Of a stretch of DNA of 64,000 nt, positions 62,592-64,000 are shown in pieces. A model generated the notes under the pieces. That model made no database searches. It was given only the letters and a program-made list of their open reading frames with translations, and was not told the origin of the DNA. Numbering within the stretch: position 1 is the first letter of the stretch; each line of letters opens with the position of its first letter. This DNA is from JAJTFW01 sp964534995 (lineage in GTDB: Bacteria > Bacteroidota > Bacteroidia > AKYH767-A > OLB10), in NCBI GenBank assembly GCA_964534995.1, contig CAZHSC010000007.1:3618-67617 (forward strand), read 5' to 3'. The translations under genes and the position numbers were made by a program.

Positions 62592-63441
62592 GATACGCGT
62601 TAACAGATTTAAAGATAATGCTTTCAGGGCATTCGGAATCTTCTGTACTTTTTTCGGGTTATTTATGCTTGCCATTTTTATTGGAGATGTCCTTCTTAAA
62701 GGATTTAAAAGAATTGACTGGAATTTTATTACCAATCTCCCCTCCCGTTTCCCGGAAAAAGCAGGGATTTTTACCGCACTGATGGGCACATGCTGGATTT
62801 TATTCCTCACTGCGCTCATTGCAATTCCGTTGGGTGTGTTTGCCGGATTGTATCTGGAAGAATATGGCAAGCGAAACCGTTTTGCTGCCATTCTGGAAGT
62901 AAATATTACCAACCTTGCCGGCATTCCATCGATCATCTATGGCCTCCTCGGCCTGGAATTGTTTGCAAGGGTATTAGGCCTGGGTCAAAGTATTCTGACC
63001 GGTGCACTTACTTTATCTTTGCTCATACTTCCTATCATAATCGTAGCCACCCGCGAATCTGTAAGAGCGGTGCCAAGAAGCCTTCGTGAAGCATCTCTGG
63101 CGCTGGGTGCAACAAAATGGCAAACTATATGGCACCAGGTATTGCCTGCCTCTGCCGGGGGAATTCTTACCGGTGTTATTTTAGCCCTATCAAGAGCTGT
63201 TGGTGAGGCTGCGCCGTTAATTGTAGTTGGAGCATTGGCCTATGTGCCCTTTGCACCCTCCACACCCATGGATGAATTTTCGGTATTGCCGATTCAGATT
63301 TACAATTGGGTTTCACGACCCCAACAAGGATTTGTAATAAATGCGGCTGCCGCGATCATAATTCTTCTGATGGTCACATTCCTTATGAATGGAATTGCCA
63401 TATATTTCAGGAATAAATGGCAGAAATTAGTAAAATGGTAA
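62584..63441 (+). CDS. pstA: Phosphate ABC transporter permease PstA
   Basis: A 285-residue permease, partner of PstC. Six hydrophobic helices; the EAA loop is EASLALGATKWQTIWHQVLPA; VGEAAPLIVVGALAYVPFAP and the C-terminal IAIYFRNKWQKLVKW are typical for PstA. It overlaps pstC by 8 bases and is followed by pstB after 18 bases, forming a tight operon. Confidence 0.96.
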   Translation: MNKIRVNRFKDNAFRAFGIFCTFFGLFMLAIFIGDVLLKGFKRIDWNFITNLPSRFPEKAGIFTALMGTCWILFLTALIAIPLGVFAGLYLEEYGKRNRFAAILEVNITNLAGIPSIIYGLLGLELFARVLGLGQSILTGALTLSLLILPIIIVATRESVRAVPRSLREASLALGATKWQTIWHQVLPASAGGILTGVILALSRAVGEAAPLIVVGALAYVPFAPSTPMDEFSVLPIQIYNWVSRPQQGFVINAAAAIIILLMVTFLMNGIAIYFRNKWQKLVKW

Positions 63442-63459
63442 CCACTGATATCACCCGGA

Positions 63460-64000
63460 ATGCAGGTAAGTAAAAAACTGGAAGCAAAAAATGTAAATGT
63501 ATTTTACGATCAGACGCACGTGATCAAAAACGTGAGCCTGTCAATTAACTCCAATTCGGTTGCCGCATTTATCGGTCCTTCCGGCTGCGGCAAATCCACT
63601 TTTCTGCGTCTATACAACCGCATGAACGACCTGATAGAAGGTTTTAGGAAGGAGGGCGACATTCTGATTGACGGAAAAGATATTTACCGGAATGACATGC
63701 GCGTGGAAGACCTGCGTAAGAAAGTGGGTATGGTATTCCAGAAACCCAATCCTTTTCCAAAAAGCATTTATGAAAATGTCATTTATGGCTTGCGCATCCG
63801 GGGATTGAACAATAAAAACTTCCTGGATGAAACAGTGGAAAGGTCTCTACGGCAATCCGCCCTGTGGGATGAAGTAAAGGACAATCTCAAAAAATCCGCA
63901 CTTGCCCTCTCCGGAGGACAGCAACAACGCTTGTGTATCGCCCGTGCTATTGCCACCGAACCTTCCGTACTGCTAATGGACGAACCCGCCTCAGCGCTCG
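63460..64000 (+). CDS. pstB: Phosphate ABC transporter ATPase PstB (truncated by window end)
   Basis: The frame opens at the ATG at 63460 and runs out of the window after 180 codons. Visible: KNVNVFYDQTHVIKNVSL-type N-terminus of PstB (here EAKNVNVFYDQTHVIKNVSL), Walker A IGPSGCGKSTFLRLYNRMND, Q-loop VGMVFQKPNPFPKSIYENV, signature ALSGGQQQRLCIARAIA and Walker B SVLLMDEPASAL. The FQKPNPFPKSIYENV segment is specific for PstB. The C-terminal part, and any phoU gene, lie beyond base 64000. Confidence 0.95.
   Translation, partial: MQVSKKLEAKNVNVFYDQTHVIKNVSLSINSNSVAAFIGPSGCGKSTFLRLYNRMNDLIEGFRKEGDILIDGKDIYRNDMRVEDLRKKVGMVFQKPNPFPKSIYENVIYGLRIRGLNNKNFLDETVERSLRQSALWDEVKDNLKKSALALSGGQQQRLCIARAIATEPSVLLMDEPASAL

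Overview
The window comes from a member of the Bacteroidota, probably a free-living one. It encodes type IX secretion (Por-type) C-terminal sorting domains, PKD-repeat surface protein, Omp28-like lipoproteins, a DUF3078 barrel protein, a fused branched-chain 2-oxoacid dehydrogenase E1, EttA, a TonB-dependent receptor with a carboxypeptidase-regulatory N-terminal domain, and repeated TAnnTTTG motifs (the Bacteroidota -7 promoter element) in front of genes. No rRNA, tRNA, CRISPR array, insertion sequence or prophage was seen.

Layout. 1-4142 (minus) is the first 1380 codons of a giant secreted protein with 17 PKD repeats; its C-terminus lies outside the window. 4373-7963 holds uvrA and a LOG-family gene. 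8122-14376 is a tightly packed signalling operon: FIST sensor, histidine kinase, single-domain response regulator, hybrid kinase with HPt, and a sigma-54-type AAA+ regulator with no DNA-binding domain; a strong hairpin terminator closes it. 14484-19683 is a surface-protein locus: a small membrane-anchored protein, a 1216-residue beta-rich protein with a sorting domain, and a membrane-anchored lectin-fold protein. Then come mscL, a DUF3078 protein, an AddA-like helicase-nuclease, and pruA.

26380-34231 is mostly on the minus strand: ABC ATPase and glutathione peroxidase, a C1 peptidase, hutH, hisS and ettA. 34355-42470 is mostly plus: a subtilisin with sorting domain, a UbiA-family prenyltransferase, the fused E1, murQ, an unrecognised protein and an RlpA-like protein. 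42472-53896 has two Nudix hydrolases, two tandem Omp28-like lipoproteins, an ABC exporter, a TonB-C-like protein, a second subtilisin, clpB and an arginase-family enzyme.

53970-64000 looks like a phosphate-starvation locus. A PhoR-like kinase and PhoB-like regulator (minus strand) stand opposite a TonB-dependent receptor, a beta-helix lipoprotein, and pstS-pstC-pstA-pstB (pstB is cut by the window end). The intergenic regions in front of phoB/receptor, lipoprotein and pstS all carry TTAACA-like hexamers repeated every 11 bp, resembling the Pho boxes known from other phyla. This is the most interesting observation: it suggests one regulon in which an uncharacterised receptor-lipoprotein pair supplies phosphate (or a phosphate compound) to the Pst transporter.

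All calls are from reading the sequence; no database search was run. Start sites were often moved downstream where a signal peptide, family N-terminus or promoter element argued for it.
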